From NCBI GenBank assembly GCA_020912385.1, contig CP087216.1:62001-126000 (forward strand): a stretch of 64,000 nt of DNA, written 5' to 3'. Source of the DNA: Neofusicoccum parvum. Its lineage: Eukaryota > Ascomycota > Dothideomycetes > Botryosphaeriales > Botryosphaeriaceae. This document shows, one piece after another, positions 31,873-42,878 of this stretch. Numbering within the stretch: position 1 is the first letter of the stretch; each line of letters opens with the position of its first letter. The position numbers and the translations under genes were made by a program. The notes beneath the pieces are model-generated. The model ran no database searches. It was not told where the DNA came from and saw only the letters and a program-made list of their open reading frames with translations.

Positions 31873-32522
31873 TTCTGCAGACTGAAAGGCGAAAGTGTAG
31901 ATGTGCTTGGGGACGAAAATTGCGCGATGCCAGACTTGAACATTAAATAACGGTCTGCAAGTGCACCGCACTAGTGAGGAGCCGCCACTCCGTTGAGTAA
32001 ATTCCTGAAAACATTGTAGCGGCGGGCGGCTTTGGTGCGGCAGGTGCGGCAGGTGCGGACAGGAACGCAGATCGAGGAGAGTTCTCACACATTCCACGAG
32101 GGACTTCATCAAATCTGCATACCCCAGACGGCTAACTCGGAGAATCCGGCACTAATCAAGGGACCTTTGTTGATTTGGTATGGCAGTTCGTTTTTGTTGT
32201 ACGGAAGCAGGTTGAGGCTGGGCATGCCGCCGGACACGGGCAAAGACGCCTTCGTATTCTTTTCTCTCTTGGATGGCCACACGCCACCTCGAAGAATCGC
32301 TCTGATGTTTCTATCACTTCCCATGATGTGCCTTTGCAATTGGACGCTCTGGACGGGAATGACATGTGGGCTGGCATACCATGCGGTCCGTCAATTTGAA
32401 CATTCCGATTCTTCAACATTAATTACGTACAGGCATTAATATGCTTCGCTCAAGGAATCTCAAGTCTAGACTTCTATAATTGAGAATCGAAATACTCATT
32501 CAGAAAATCTTGGCTCCCGTAC
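31873..32522. other. Intergenic region, no gene seen
   Basis: About 650 bases upstream of the chitin-binding gene. It includes a short tandem GGTGCGGCA-like repeat near 32034-32056. No supported gene. Confidence 0.4.
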
Positions 32523-33749
32523 TCATCTCCGCGGCTCTTCTTCAACTTCCATGGCGTAGTACCTCCTGCTCTCTTCATACGATGCTTGTGGTGGAGTCAC
32601 TTGGCCTTCAACATCCTCTTGGAGGTTTTCAGAGCTCGACTGCAACGGCTTTTGCCGTTTCGCCTCCTTGTCTGCTTTCTTTGCTGCCTTCTTCTCCTTC
32701 TTTGCCGCCTTCTTCTCCTTGCGAGAAAGCCTTGGGAACTCACTTTCAGGGCCAACAAGTGAGCGTCCCGGATGAAAGACGACCAGAAGAAGCATGGCAA
32801 CCATCATTGGGAAGGCATCGAGGCTGTATGAATAGGCCTCGTGGAACGGAATAGGATTCGAAGGTTTGACGCCGCCAGCAAACTCGCAGATGCGGTAGAT
32901 GATGCGGACCTTGAGAATCGGAATTAGCCTTGAGACCCAAGCCGGAGATTGACGGAGCACCTACAGTGATGGAAACAAGGGCCCCGTAAAGGGCGTAGAG
33001 CAGCGGGCGCCAGTTGTACTGACGTGGAGCCATCCCGCACACATCAAGCGCTATACCGCGGCGGTGGAACTTGATCATGAGGCCGATGAAGACCAGGATA
33101 AATGCCTCCTGCAAGCCCATTCCGCCCATGTAGACATTGATGCCTATTCTGATGGTATCCGCGCCGGCGCCCGGGGATGCCATCAAGCCTCCGACAGCTT
33201 GCACCAAGAACGAGACGATGTCTGCCCAGACAAAGTATTTCGCCAGCGAGACGCCCTTGACGCGCCAGATCCTCTGCTCGGGAAGGAAGAAGTGCACCAT
33301 GCGGGCGAATGTCATGTAGGCGTATGCGTTGATCCACAAGGGTGCGAGCAGGTAGAGCAGCTGGTGCGCCGTTGCGTATCCGACATTCTGCTGGTCGTGG
33401 GCGCCGAGAGCATGCAGGATGAAGGCGATGGTCTCCCACGTAGCGCCCATGATGATGACCCAGCAGTAGCGCTAATGCAAGACAAACGTTACTCATTGAG
33501 CTTGGCGGCAGAGCTTGGTTCCCGGCTTACCTTTTTGAATACCACTGCCAGAGCCACATGGGCAACGGTGATCAGACCGAAGATTACAGCAACAGCAACG
33601 GCTGGCGCGAACTCGGGGTTGAAGTTGTAGTATGAGTTGCAGGCGTCGAACGGCACATTTCCGTATTTGCCGGGCACCGCTGTTGTGCAGCTTTCTGTGG
33701 GTGCCGCACTGGTTGTCGAGGCCGGCTGGCTGGTCGTGCTGGATGCCAT
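32523..33749 (-). CDS. RTA1-like seven-helix membrane protein
   Basis: Three exons (33749-33531, 33471-32965, 32909-32523), all phase 0, encode 370 residues. An N-terminal Ser/Thr-rich stretch and YNFNPEFAPAVAVAVIFG start the first helix. Motifs typical of the RTA1 family follow: WETIAFILHALG, LLYLLAPLWINAYAYMTFARMV, WADIVSFLVQAVGGLMAS, YALYGALVSITVRIIYRICEFA and HEAYSYSLDAFPMMVAMLLLVVFHPG. The C-terminal tail is highly basic (repeated KKEKKAAKK) and then acidic. Family members sit in plasma or internal membranes and are linked to lipid flipping and resistance to toxic lipids in yeast. No specific ligand can be inferred here. It is close to, but probably not part of, the peptide cluster. Confidence 0.86.
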
Positions 33750-34818
33750 TGCGAATCGTTGGCTTTCGGTGGGTTCGAAGGATCTACACCAGATGGAAAA
33801 GAAGCACACTGATGCACGGAAACAGCACGAGGCCTGCGAATTGAGGCTTTAAGAGAGCACCTCATCGTCACAGCTGAGGCTATTTTGCGGTGTACGACGG
33901 GCTCACAACAACGCGTCCGTGGCGGCTGAGATGCATACGACAACAACACAGCCCTTGGCGGGCGCGGTTTCATGGCTTCCGCTTTGACCGGAAAACGCAG
34001 GACGCTCACCAACCTGTACCTGCGCGCAGGCAAGCAACAGATCCCAGGGGCCGCAGAATACACGTGCAGGATGCGGAGGATTTGCATCCTTGGCGGGCAC
34101 CGCGCTGTGAATGGCCGGTGGCGGTCGCGCTGGCGCAGGAGGAATCGCAGCGCGGGGCGGAGTCAGCGCTGCGGGTAACACTGCCACCTTCAACCGCTGC
34201 TGCCTGCTCTCGCAAGGCGGTCTCGACAATCTCACAACATCTTGAGGATTTATAGTTGTTCACTAGTGGCCCTCTTAACCGCATGAAGCTTTCCTGAGTC
34301 CCAAAAAAGGCTCCTTACCAACTCGCGCCGGCCGCAGAGGCTAGGTCTTCTCGCTTCGCGCGCTAAGTGCGACCTTGCTTCAGAAAACACCAGCGACTCC
34401 AAAGGAATGCAATTTTCCAGGTGCATATTTGCGCGGAGTGAACACGGGACTCGAGCCGGCTTGGAATGTTCTGTATAGCCGTGGTGTTGTGCAGCAAAGA
34501 CTGATCAATGGTTCGCCAAACAGACCATGGCATTTCAAACGGCGCATTATATGATTTTCAGCTTGTACGTATCTTGCTATCTACAAGGCCCGCGTTGCAG
34601 AAAATGAAATTCTGCCCGGAAGTGGATGCTAACATTCCACAAGGTGGAGGCCTTCTGAGTGGCCGTTCGAAAACGTGCAATAATGTTGGTGCAGGTTTTT
34701 CGACGGAGTAGCGCAAACTCTGGGATTTTGCTGCCTCGGATTACTATTTTTGGACTGCATGGGTCCGCTATTCACTGACACCCGACTTGTGGGACGTCAA
34801 TTCCGAAGTGAATCCTCT
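33750..34818. other. Intergenic region, no gene seen
   Basis: About 1.07 kb upstream of the RTA1 gene and downstream of the GMC gene. Open frames are short and lack domain signals. Confidence 0.4.
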
Positions 34819-37137
34819 TCAGCACCCGCTTAGGATCTCGTGGGCAATTTTCTCTGCTAACGCATCTGCAAGGTCAATCTGTTAGCGAGGAACGCCCCGA
34901 AGCTGATATGCGATGTCGGCTTAGGAAGGATGATGACAACACGTGTAAGTTTGCATCCACGGTTGAAGCATTCGTCAAAACGCAACTGTGAAGTTGAGAA
35001 AATGCGGAACCCTTCCGGATAAAGGACGCAGGAAAACGCAAATACGCGTAAAGAGCGAATACTCACAGATTGTGCTTTGCGGGTGACCAGGCAACAAAAA
35101 CGGCAGAGCACTTGCATCCACAACTCTCAGTCCCTTTACCCCGAAAACCCTTCCTTTCGTGTCCACGACTTTCCCCATTGCATTAGTGGCCGATGCATGA
35201 TACAAACCAATCAAGCTGTCTCTGATGACACTCAGTATCTCCTCATCGCTTTGTATTTTCGGGCCAGGGAACACTTCCGACCCTCGCACGATCGACTGGA
35301 CCGAAGGCGTGGAGAAGAACGCACGCGTCCGCTTGAATGCGCCAACGGCAACTTCGACGTCCGTGGGGTGCGTCAACCAGGCCGGGTCAATGACGGGCGG
35401 GTCTGCAGCCGAGGGTGAAGATATGGTGACGTGGCCACGGGAGAATGGAGCGACGAGTGCGACGGACATGCTCGTGTACTGCGCGCCATCACGAGGGCCA
35501 TCCCGGATGTATGCAAGGTTGCGCCTGCAGGTCAAAGGCCTCTCGTCAGCATGTCTGGAGGGAAAGCGGGAGGGGAAGGCTTCAGGTACCCGGTGTAAGC
35601 GGCAAGCGGGAGCCATTCGATGTCGGGCCAGTCGGCGGGGATAGTAGACAGATCTGCTCGAGCGCTAGAGCTGAAGCTAGAGGTGGTTGCGTTTGGCAGT
35701 TTTTCCCAGCCTATATAACAAGTCAGCGGAAGCTTGTACCAACAATTCCGGGTATGCACGGTGCCTTTACCTAAAAAGTCTCCACCAGGGTTGGACAAGA
35801 AGCCGGTTCGGTTGGTTAGATACTGTGCTGTATATGCGTATAGGTTGGGCCCTATTGAAGAAGTGGTTGGAACATCGACTTTGTAATTTATTCCGAAAAA
35901 TACGTGGTCCTGTGGATTGTGAGCTTGCGGCCGGCGTTAAAACTGGTACTCTACAACTTACTTCCATATTTTTTCCTACATCCTCCAGTGCAGAAATGAC
36001 CGGAATATTGAATTTTCCCAGCGTTTCTCGAGGTCCAATACCGGAAACCATCAACAACTGAGGCGATTTGAACTGCTCCGTGTCAGCCCTGTGCGCACAC
36101 TCAGCGCAGATGTATATACTCACAGCCCCTGCGGATAATATGACCTCCTTGTTGGCGGAAATCATAGCAGACTTCCCCCGGGTGTTGATCTCCACCCCTG
36201 TTGCTTTCTTGTTCCCATCAAACAGAACCTTAGTTGCCATTGTCTCCGTGTAAACGATTAGGTTTGATTTCGGATTCACGAGGGCTTCTTTCAGGAAGGA
36301 CGTAGATGCATCGCTCCTCGTTCTTTCCTTTGGATCAATGGTTGCAGCAGACCACTGCGCTCCAAGAAGGTGGCCGCTGGCAAAATCTTGTATAGGGCCT
36401 ACGCCTATCTCCGACAATCCCTTCTGTGCCCACGAACTCCACGGTTGCGGGAAGTTGGGGTAAGAAACGGAGAGCGGGCCACCCGCAGAGCTGAAAACGT
36501 CGGGGTTGTATTGTGCGGTTGCGTTGCGGGGTCGGGCGCGGTTATTGGGTGGAGTGAAGCTCACGCTCTTCTCATAGAAAGGAAGCATGTTCTCGAAAGT
36601 AAATGACTCGTCATTAACTTCTTTGGCCCATTTCTGGAAGGACTGGATGGTGGGGCGCTGGTAGGCCATGTAATTCCTGGCAGAACTTCCACCTAAGGTC
36701 TTGCCCTGGGCGTAGTGGAGAGACCGGTTGTTGGCACCCTATATCTGTTAGCCTTGCACCACGAAGAGAGAGCACGCCGGGCCTACAGCTTGTGGGGTGG
36801 TCACGAAGTCCCAGTCGACCAGGGGGTTGGAGTCGGCCGGATCACCACCGGTGAAGTAGGTGCAGAATGCAGGGATCTGGGTCAAGTTTCCATTGCCAGT
36901 TTCATAGAAGCCGCCAGCTTCAATAACGGCCACCGAAAAGGTACCGTTCTCTGACAGGCGCATGGCCATGGTCAGGCCGGCTGTACCACCTCCCACCACA
37001 ACATAATCAAAGGTTGCGTTCGTCCCCGGAACTCCAAAATTCGACCCGAAGAGCTCTGGCGATCCGTATATGGTCCCAGAGCAGCCCGCGGCCACGACGG
37101 TTGAGGAGAAGAGGAGGGGGGCGAAGAACGAAAACAT
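34819..37137 (-). CDS. Secreted FAD-dependent GMC oxidoreductase
   Basis: Seven exons (37137-36787, 36738-36124, 36072-35962, 35909-35771, 35710-35590, 35524-35067, 34865-34819) join in phase to give 613 residues, the normal GMC length. A signal peptide (MFSFFAPLLFSSTVVAAG) precedes the dinucleotide fold VVVGGGTAGLTMAMRL...VIEAGG. GMC signature 1 is GKTLGGSSARNYMAYQR, signature 2 is GAFKSPQLLMVSGIGP (created by a splice), the catalytic His lies in LYHASATNAMG, and the C terminus reads VVDASALP...HPQSTIYALAEKIA. Family enzymes oxidise alcohols, sugars or aldehydes outside the cell, making H2O2. The last exon is only 47 nt after a 201-nt intron. The substrate is unknown; a role in tailoring the nearby peptide is possible but unsupported. 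Confidence 0.87.
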
Positions 37138-38386
37138 GGCGCAGGATGCTGAGCAGAAAGACCAGAGACGCCGGCTCCATTTATTTGCGGTACTTTCTCA
37201 AGTGCCGGGGTGCAAGATGTAACACCTGCCGGTTGAATCATAGCCCGCTCGCGCCACTGGATCCTAGACGTCAACGCGCAGGATCGGTGGGCTAAAATCG
37301 GGCGGGATCCCATAGCGCATGCGACGGCGGGTGATGGCGTTGGCGCAATGCACTCGGGAAGCTTGCCGGGGACCACATGGCGTCTTTGCCTGCAGGTCCA
37401 CTGCCGCGCCGCACACCCCGTCTCCCGCGGCAGATCACCCGCCCGTTTGGTCCACTGTTGCGATTGGCGAGGTGTTGGTAAGGCGTGGACCCGAACCCAA
37501 AGAATGCGCAAGATGGTGGGGTGCGTGGCCACCCTGGCTCCGGGTGTTTGACGCTGGGATGCCTTACTGCAGTGCCAAATGAGAGGAATCAAAACCAAAC
37601 AGTCGGGCTTTCATTGCTCCTCCCAAGAAACGCTAATGGAATTGCGTCTGTGGAGTAGGATTAAGCATCAACCTTCGTTGCGGCACGCCCGGCGGCACAT
37701 TAATAGTAATCGGGTCGGCATTCGAGCAGTCGCCCGCCCTGAGTGCCTTGCGAGGGCTTGCCAGCGCCGCCACGTCCCGCAGATCATGCTTCATCAGGAC
37801 TGGCAGCAGACGCGAAGAAGGCTCGGTCCATGCTCTTTGCTTTCCATTAGCCCGTTCCTCCAGAAGCCCGTCCGCTCAGGGTCTCTAGCAGGATTACGTT
37901 CGTGTGAACTACCGATCCCTGCCGTGCTGCCGCGAGCCGAGGGAACCTTTTTCGCACCAACGCCAACGTGTCTCGAACAAGCCTCGACGCCAGCTGCTGC
38001 GCCTCCTCCCGACTTTTGTTCAGGGTCTCGGCACCTCCACCCCCGCCTTTCCCGTTGCTGTCTGGTGTCTGGTGCACGCGTCTCCACTGTCACGGAATTT
38101 GCAAGTGCCGAGTAGGATGCGGACATTTCCAGCGGCCGTGCTTCTTAGATTTTGAAGCCGACTCTCGTCCTCCAAGTCTGTTGCTTTGGCTTGATCCTTC
38201 AGCCACCTGCACTGCGAATGTCTCAGAAGAGCCCCTGCAGTTGCCCGTGATGCGGAACACGAGTGCTCCAACTTCCCCCTTTTTTGAGCCCAGCATGACC
38301 ATTTCGCAAGGCCCCGAGTGTGACGCGAGTGTGTCCGCGCCCAAGCCTAGTCAACACAGCACTTCGTGGAACGTCGACAACCTATC
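37138..38386. other. Intergenic region before the retroelement zone
   Basis: About 1.25 kb upstream of the GMC gene. Several open frames overlap in different phases and strands without any domain; I treat them as chance. Confidence 0.4.
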
Positions 38387-39037
38387 ATGTCGGATGTCAA
38401 CAACTTGCCTTGTGTAACTTTCCGCTCTAGCTATACTAGACTCCTACTTTATAATTTGTGTTTTTTTCTTCTTAGATATGTCACCAAGAATACCCCAAAA
38501 AGTCTGCCTCCAAGTCTTAGAAACTCCGATACCGGTACCGAAGTGAATCTGATGGCGCTTAATTATGCTCAAGCAAATAAATTTGCTATCGATTGCAGCC
38601 CTTACTTTCGAGAGACATTGATTCTTGGGAATGGCAAGAAAATTCAGACAGTGGGTGTGGCAAGGCAGCCCTGGTGTTTCAAAGGAAGCGAGCAGGAGTC
38701 CGTCTTGGACTTCTTAGTGCTCAATGAAGCCGAATTCGATGTTACGCTGGGCCAGGACATCCTTTTTCAGAACGGCAAAATCGCAAACTACGTCGAAAAA
38801 ACCAAGCCAGGCACTCGAACACAATGCGTCATCAGCCAGGCATCCGCATCGTTGGTCAATGCCATCCGCCGGGCTCCTTTCTGGAAAAGATGGACACGTA
38901 AGAAAGAAAAGGCCCCATCGGTGCTGGAGCTCGAGGCACTTGCGGAGCAGGAGCGTATCTTGAAGACGCGAACACAGATTGGAGAAATGACAGACTCTAG
39001 CAAGAAAAGAGCAGCTAAGGCTAAGGAAAAAGAAACG

Positions 39038-39107
39038 TGTCAGACAATATAAAGCCTATTAGCACGCACTGGTAACAGTGCGGCGTCGTACTTTTGCCAG
39101 TTCGACA
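39038..39107 (+). repeat. Left 70-bp LTR of the miniature element
   Basis: Identical to the right copy, which suggests a recent insertion. It contains AATATAAAG near its start, a possible TATA-like box. Confidence 0.85.
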
Positions 39108-39375
39108 GTTATGAGCCCGGAAGCACTTGCTGCGGTAGTCTAGTGGTAGACTTGACACTAAATACGCGCATCCTACTTGCACCATGCTGGGGTTTGGTGC
39201 GCCCCACCCAGATGACCTTGTGGTGCCGGGGTCTGTGTCAGTCGTAAGAAGGTTATATGTTCGTATCACAGCAAGATCGAGCATGCCTCACCATAGAGAA
39301 CGACTATTCCTCCACAAAGATATGACGCTGGTTCTCCACCTGTGCCTCAAGCACTTCGCCACAGGTGAGGGGGTG

Positions 39376-39445
39376 TGTCAGACAATATAAAGCCTATTAG
39401 CACGCACTGGTAACAGTGCGGCGTCGTACTTTTGCCAGTTCGACA
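39376..39445 (+). repeat. Right 70-bp LTR of the miniature element
   Basis: I find no difference from the left LTR over 70 bases. It is followed at once by the AAACG target duplication. Confidence 0.85.
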
Positions 39446-39552
39446 AAACGCAGCGGCAGTTTCAGGAGTCATATCGGAAAAAGCAGCAGACCCTATCGAC
39501 GAATGGTTCTCTGAACAGTGTTTCTACGAAATCACCTTTTATGGGTATATGA

Positions 39553-41021
39553 TAGAGTCACTATCAGGATCCAGCTCAGGGGTGCAGGTCTCCGAACCTG
39601 CGCATTGTATTTGAGGAGTATTCGGTCGACTAGCGAACAGCGTCTGGGTCACGTTATACTCAAGTGGCCTTTCTTAGACAGCTATGAAATCTTTCTACCT
39701 AACGGCTCTAAAGTAACCCTCTAAGAATTTGCAATGCATCGAGGAGATTAGCATTAGACAGTTCCTACAAACAGTGCATATTAGATTCTAGAGCTTTCGC
39801 AGCCTTATTTAATTCCTAGAAGAGAAAAAGCCCTACACTAGATCTTATATCAGCACCTGCTCCAATCTAATGCGCCCTAAATTCATCAAATGATCAAAAC
39901 CCCGGGCGCTTCCCGAGTTCAGCGAGCACCTCACCCGCGTGCCTTTTCGAAAGGCCGGTTTCTCGTGGCCACTTCGCCTAGCCATCCAACCCAGAGCATT
40001 CAAGACTCCAAATGGGCGCTTCTTAGTTGGAATTACTTGGAAGCTATGCTCTCAACGTGCTGATTGGCTTTTACTTCACGTGAAGCGTACTTCGAATATA
40101 ACTACCAGACCAACGCAGCGGGCACTAAAGACGGCCCTATTCAATTAATCGACTCGGCAATATACCAGCCTGGACCTCGCATGTGCAACGACTTTCGCGA
40201 TTTTCCAAAACTCTTCTCTAAGTCTTCCAAATACGTAGGTACATATACGAGCGACCTAACGAAGGCATCATCACTGGCAACGAATACGAACATGCTTTAT
40301 GCCACCTCGCAGACGTTCCAAGACCTTACAGATTTATTCATCTCCGTACATTTTTCTTCACTGCTGCGCCAATGGATGACGATGATCGGTGGTTTTAAGT
40401 ACACGCAGAGCTGAAAGTGGCCAAGGGAGACGCCGCTTTGTTCCTAGCTGCTAAAGTTTTTGTTACAAGGGAATGGGACGTATCCGATGAGTCTTGGGGT
40501 TGTGCTGTATGTCGCCACAGAGCTAGTGTTTTTGTGTTGGTAATACGACGGAGCACCTTGCAGTACGGACTGGCCACTGTATCATCTCTTATGAAGACCA
40601 CAATGAGCTTTTGAGGCATGGGCTAGTAGAAGAACGTACGATTCGATTAGGAAAACTTTAGTAATGACAAGCTTTCACCCCGCTTTTAGCCTGGCACGAT
40701 TTTAGAAGCTTAGTGCTGTTCTGTTCCTGATAGCCGTGCCCGAAAACACACGATTCGCAGAGCATCGGAGGCTGACATGCGCGCGTACTGTTTAGTGGGG
40801 GTGGGGACTTAATGCCTTGAAAGGGTTTAGGCTGTGCCCGGGTTATCTGACGCATGCCCCACATCATGATAAACTGGAGACACGCGACCTCCATACTTCT
40901 TCGCCGAAACTGCCTGTCGTTCACTGCAAATTTTCGGCTTTCGCTCTTCCTTAGCCCTTGCGCCAGGCACCGTCTGGCCATCGTTGCTCCATTGTTCATC
41001 TTCTTTTGCTGCATCCCAAGA
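39553..41021. other. Gene-poor, probably decayed repeat sequence
   Basis: About 1.5 kb with many stop codons in all frames, frequent CTAG/TTAG and a locally low GC part around 39720-39890. This looks like old transposon sequence, possibly altered by repeat-induced point mutation. No intact gene seen. Confidence 0.45.
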
Positions 41022-42839
41022 ATGTCTTCCTCCCAGACGGGCACCACTGCAGGGATATGCATCGCCACAAACAACATGAGCGGTGAAGGAGAAATATCGG
41101 GCCGGAGAGGTCGGACAAGGGACGGTTGTTGGACGTGCAGAGACCGGTACGATGCTCTTCCAATCCAGCCCTACGATTAAAAACCAACAAGTAGCAGAAA
41201 GAAGAAGTGTGACAGCACCGAATCTCCGTGTGGGAACTGTAGGAAACTTGGCTTGAGCTGTGACAGGATGATGAGACTTGTCTGGGAGGAAGATACACGA
41301 CGAGTGGGAATGAAGAGAAGGGGCGCGGCAAAGCGCACAAAGGGCGAAGCGAAAAGACCATCAGCCCCCTCACTGAATGCGTCGACCTCAAGAATTGAAC
41401 ACCCTGATGGACTCGTCGTCGATGGTTTCGAAGATCTCGGTGCGCAGTCGTTTAGCACAGGAAACTCTGGTGACGCGGGGTCCGTATCTGTGGAGGATTG
41501 TCAAGTACTTGAAGAGCCTTCGACTGTCGAGCAGCTTTTCAGGTACCAGAGAATTTCATTCCCTCATGCTCTGGGCTCCACAGAGTCACTGTTGCTGGAT
41601 CACTACATTGGGAGGTTCTCAAGAACATACCCTACGTTTTCTGCCCCAACAAATCCCTTCTTGTCAGTCCTTGTTCCCATTGCCATGCAAAGTCGTATGG
41701 TTCTGGACTCCCTACTCACTCTCAGTGGTGCGCGTATCTGGGACTACGGTTGGTCTTCAATGGAACGGGAGACGTTGAAGCTGAGACAACGGGCCTTGAG
41801 CGGGTGCAGGAAGCTGCTGGAACGGTACAGTTCAGACGAATGGACTATCAATTCTACGGTGCAGCCAATGCAGCAACGCCCAACCATGACTCCCGCCCAA
41901 GACCTGGATGCGACTGATCTACTATATCTCCTGACAAGCTCGACCTTGTTCCTGCTTTACGATATGTTGATGGGAGATGGGAGTTTCACACCTCACCTGG
42001 AATTCATTGGCCGGCTCTTCAAAAGACATTCCCACACTTTCACAGAAGGCGCTCAGAAGAACTCAACAGCTTCAGAGGCTTTCCGGTTCCTTCATAACCT
42101 TTTCTTGTACAATGATCTTGTCATGTCCACCTCACTTCGAGTGCCGACGGCTTCTGACTTCTACGTACGAGCTAGTTCTCGTGCATCCGAGAGCCCTTCC
42201 CTTCATGGAACAGCTCATGAACAGCGATCACGGTACTATTTTCCGAGCCTGATAGCCCGAGTCAGTGCCATGGACACCACCGTCACGGAAGCTGACATTG
42301 AAGCCTGGGATGGCAATTTGGACTGGCTCCCCAGCTTCAGCCTGGTTGAGTTCCACGAGGCGGAAGGGCGCACTTCATTCCTCGACGCCATACCAGGCGC
42401 GGGCACCTTGACAGCGAGCACAAGCGAGTATCAGAGGGATCGCGAGATAATCACTCAGCTTTACAGAGTCACAGCGAGCATCTACCGGCGGCAATCTCTA
42501 GGTGGCTCCTCCGACTCTATCACGGCCGATGCGGAATCCTCCAGTTCCCTTGCTTCATTGGCGATCCAGCTCATCCACCACCTCCCGCAAGGATCCCCGT
42601 ACGAGAACGCGCTGCTCTGGCCCATTGGGATATGTGGTCGGGAGCTCACAAGCTACCACGCCTGGGAGAGGCAATACACCATTTTCCGTCTGCAGCTGCT
42701 GGAGAAGCGATTCCGGATGAAGCACTTCCAGCGTGCTCAACAGGTTCTGGCCAACAATTGGAGGAGGAAGGATCAAGAGGCCGTGTATGAATTTGTCGCC
42801 GGGTCACATTGGCAAAGGGACATGATATTACTAGGATGA
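41022..42839 (+). CDS. Zn2Cys6 transcription factor
   Basis: Two exons (41022-41146 and 41198-42839) give 588 residues. The intron falls inside the zinc cluster: GCWTCRDR is joined to KKKCDSTESPCGNCRKLGLSC, giving C-x2-C-x6-C-x6-C-x2-C-x6-C near residues 36-62. A basic segment (GMKRRGAAKRTKGEAKRP) follows. The large C-terminal part (LLLDHYIGRFSRTYPTF, NPFLSVLVPIAMQSRMVLDSLLTLSG, HLEFIGRLFKRH) matches the fungal-specific transcription factor domain of the PF11951 type. It is nuclear, with unknown targets. It ends only 39 bp from the 3' end of the converging 2OG oxygenase gene. Confidence 0.85.
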
Positions 42840-42878
42840 GAAGAGTTTAGGCATCAATGACATTGGTTCCTATCAGAG

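Larger units (their letters stand above)
39038..39445 (+). mobile_element. Complete miniature LTR element (TRIM-like), 408 bp
   Basis: Two identical 70-bp direct repeats (39038-39107 and 39376-39445) start TGTCAGAC and end TTCGACA, so each has TG...CA ends and a TGTC/GACA inverted terminus. The element is flanked by the 5-bp target duplication AAACG (39033-39037 and 39446-39450). One base after the left repeat, TTATGAGCCCGG (39109-39120) is complementary to the anticodon arm of initiator tRNA-Met, the half-tRNA primer site used by some copia elements. Directly before the right repeat is a purine tract (39363-39375). The 268-bp interior codes for nothing, so it must move using proteins from elsewhere. 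Confidence 0.85.
38387..39552 (+). pseudogene. Retropepsin-like protein gene interrupted by a miniature LTR element
   Basis: The frame contains SDTGTEVNLMALNYA, with the D-T-G of retroviral-type aspartic proteases, then YFRETLILGNGK, DFLVLNEAEFDVTLGQDILF, and a charged C-terminal helix. This is the gag-protease-derived domain common in fungal genomes. The frame stops at 39052 only because a 408-bp element (39038-39445) is inserted; beyond it the same frame stays open for another 33 codons to 39552. The part before the DTG motif is also doubtful: the better-looking frame (VCLQVL) is shifted by one base relative to DTG, and an intron may lie around 38415-38476. It is best regarded as a decayed retroelement-derived gene. 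Confidence 0.6.

Noticed and set aside
31873..32112. N-terminal extension of the chitin-binding protein
   Set aside because: The extension has no signal peptide and poor composition; the ATG at 31872 starts a clear secretion signal.
39129..39270. tRNA-like A-box (tagtctagtggtag) and B-box-like (gttcgtatc) words inside the miniature element
   Set aside because: They are about 120 bases apart and no cloverleaf can be drawn; flanking LTR structure explains the element better.
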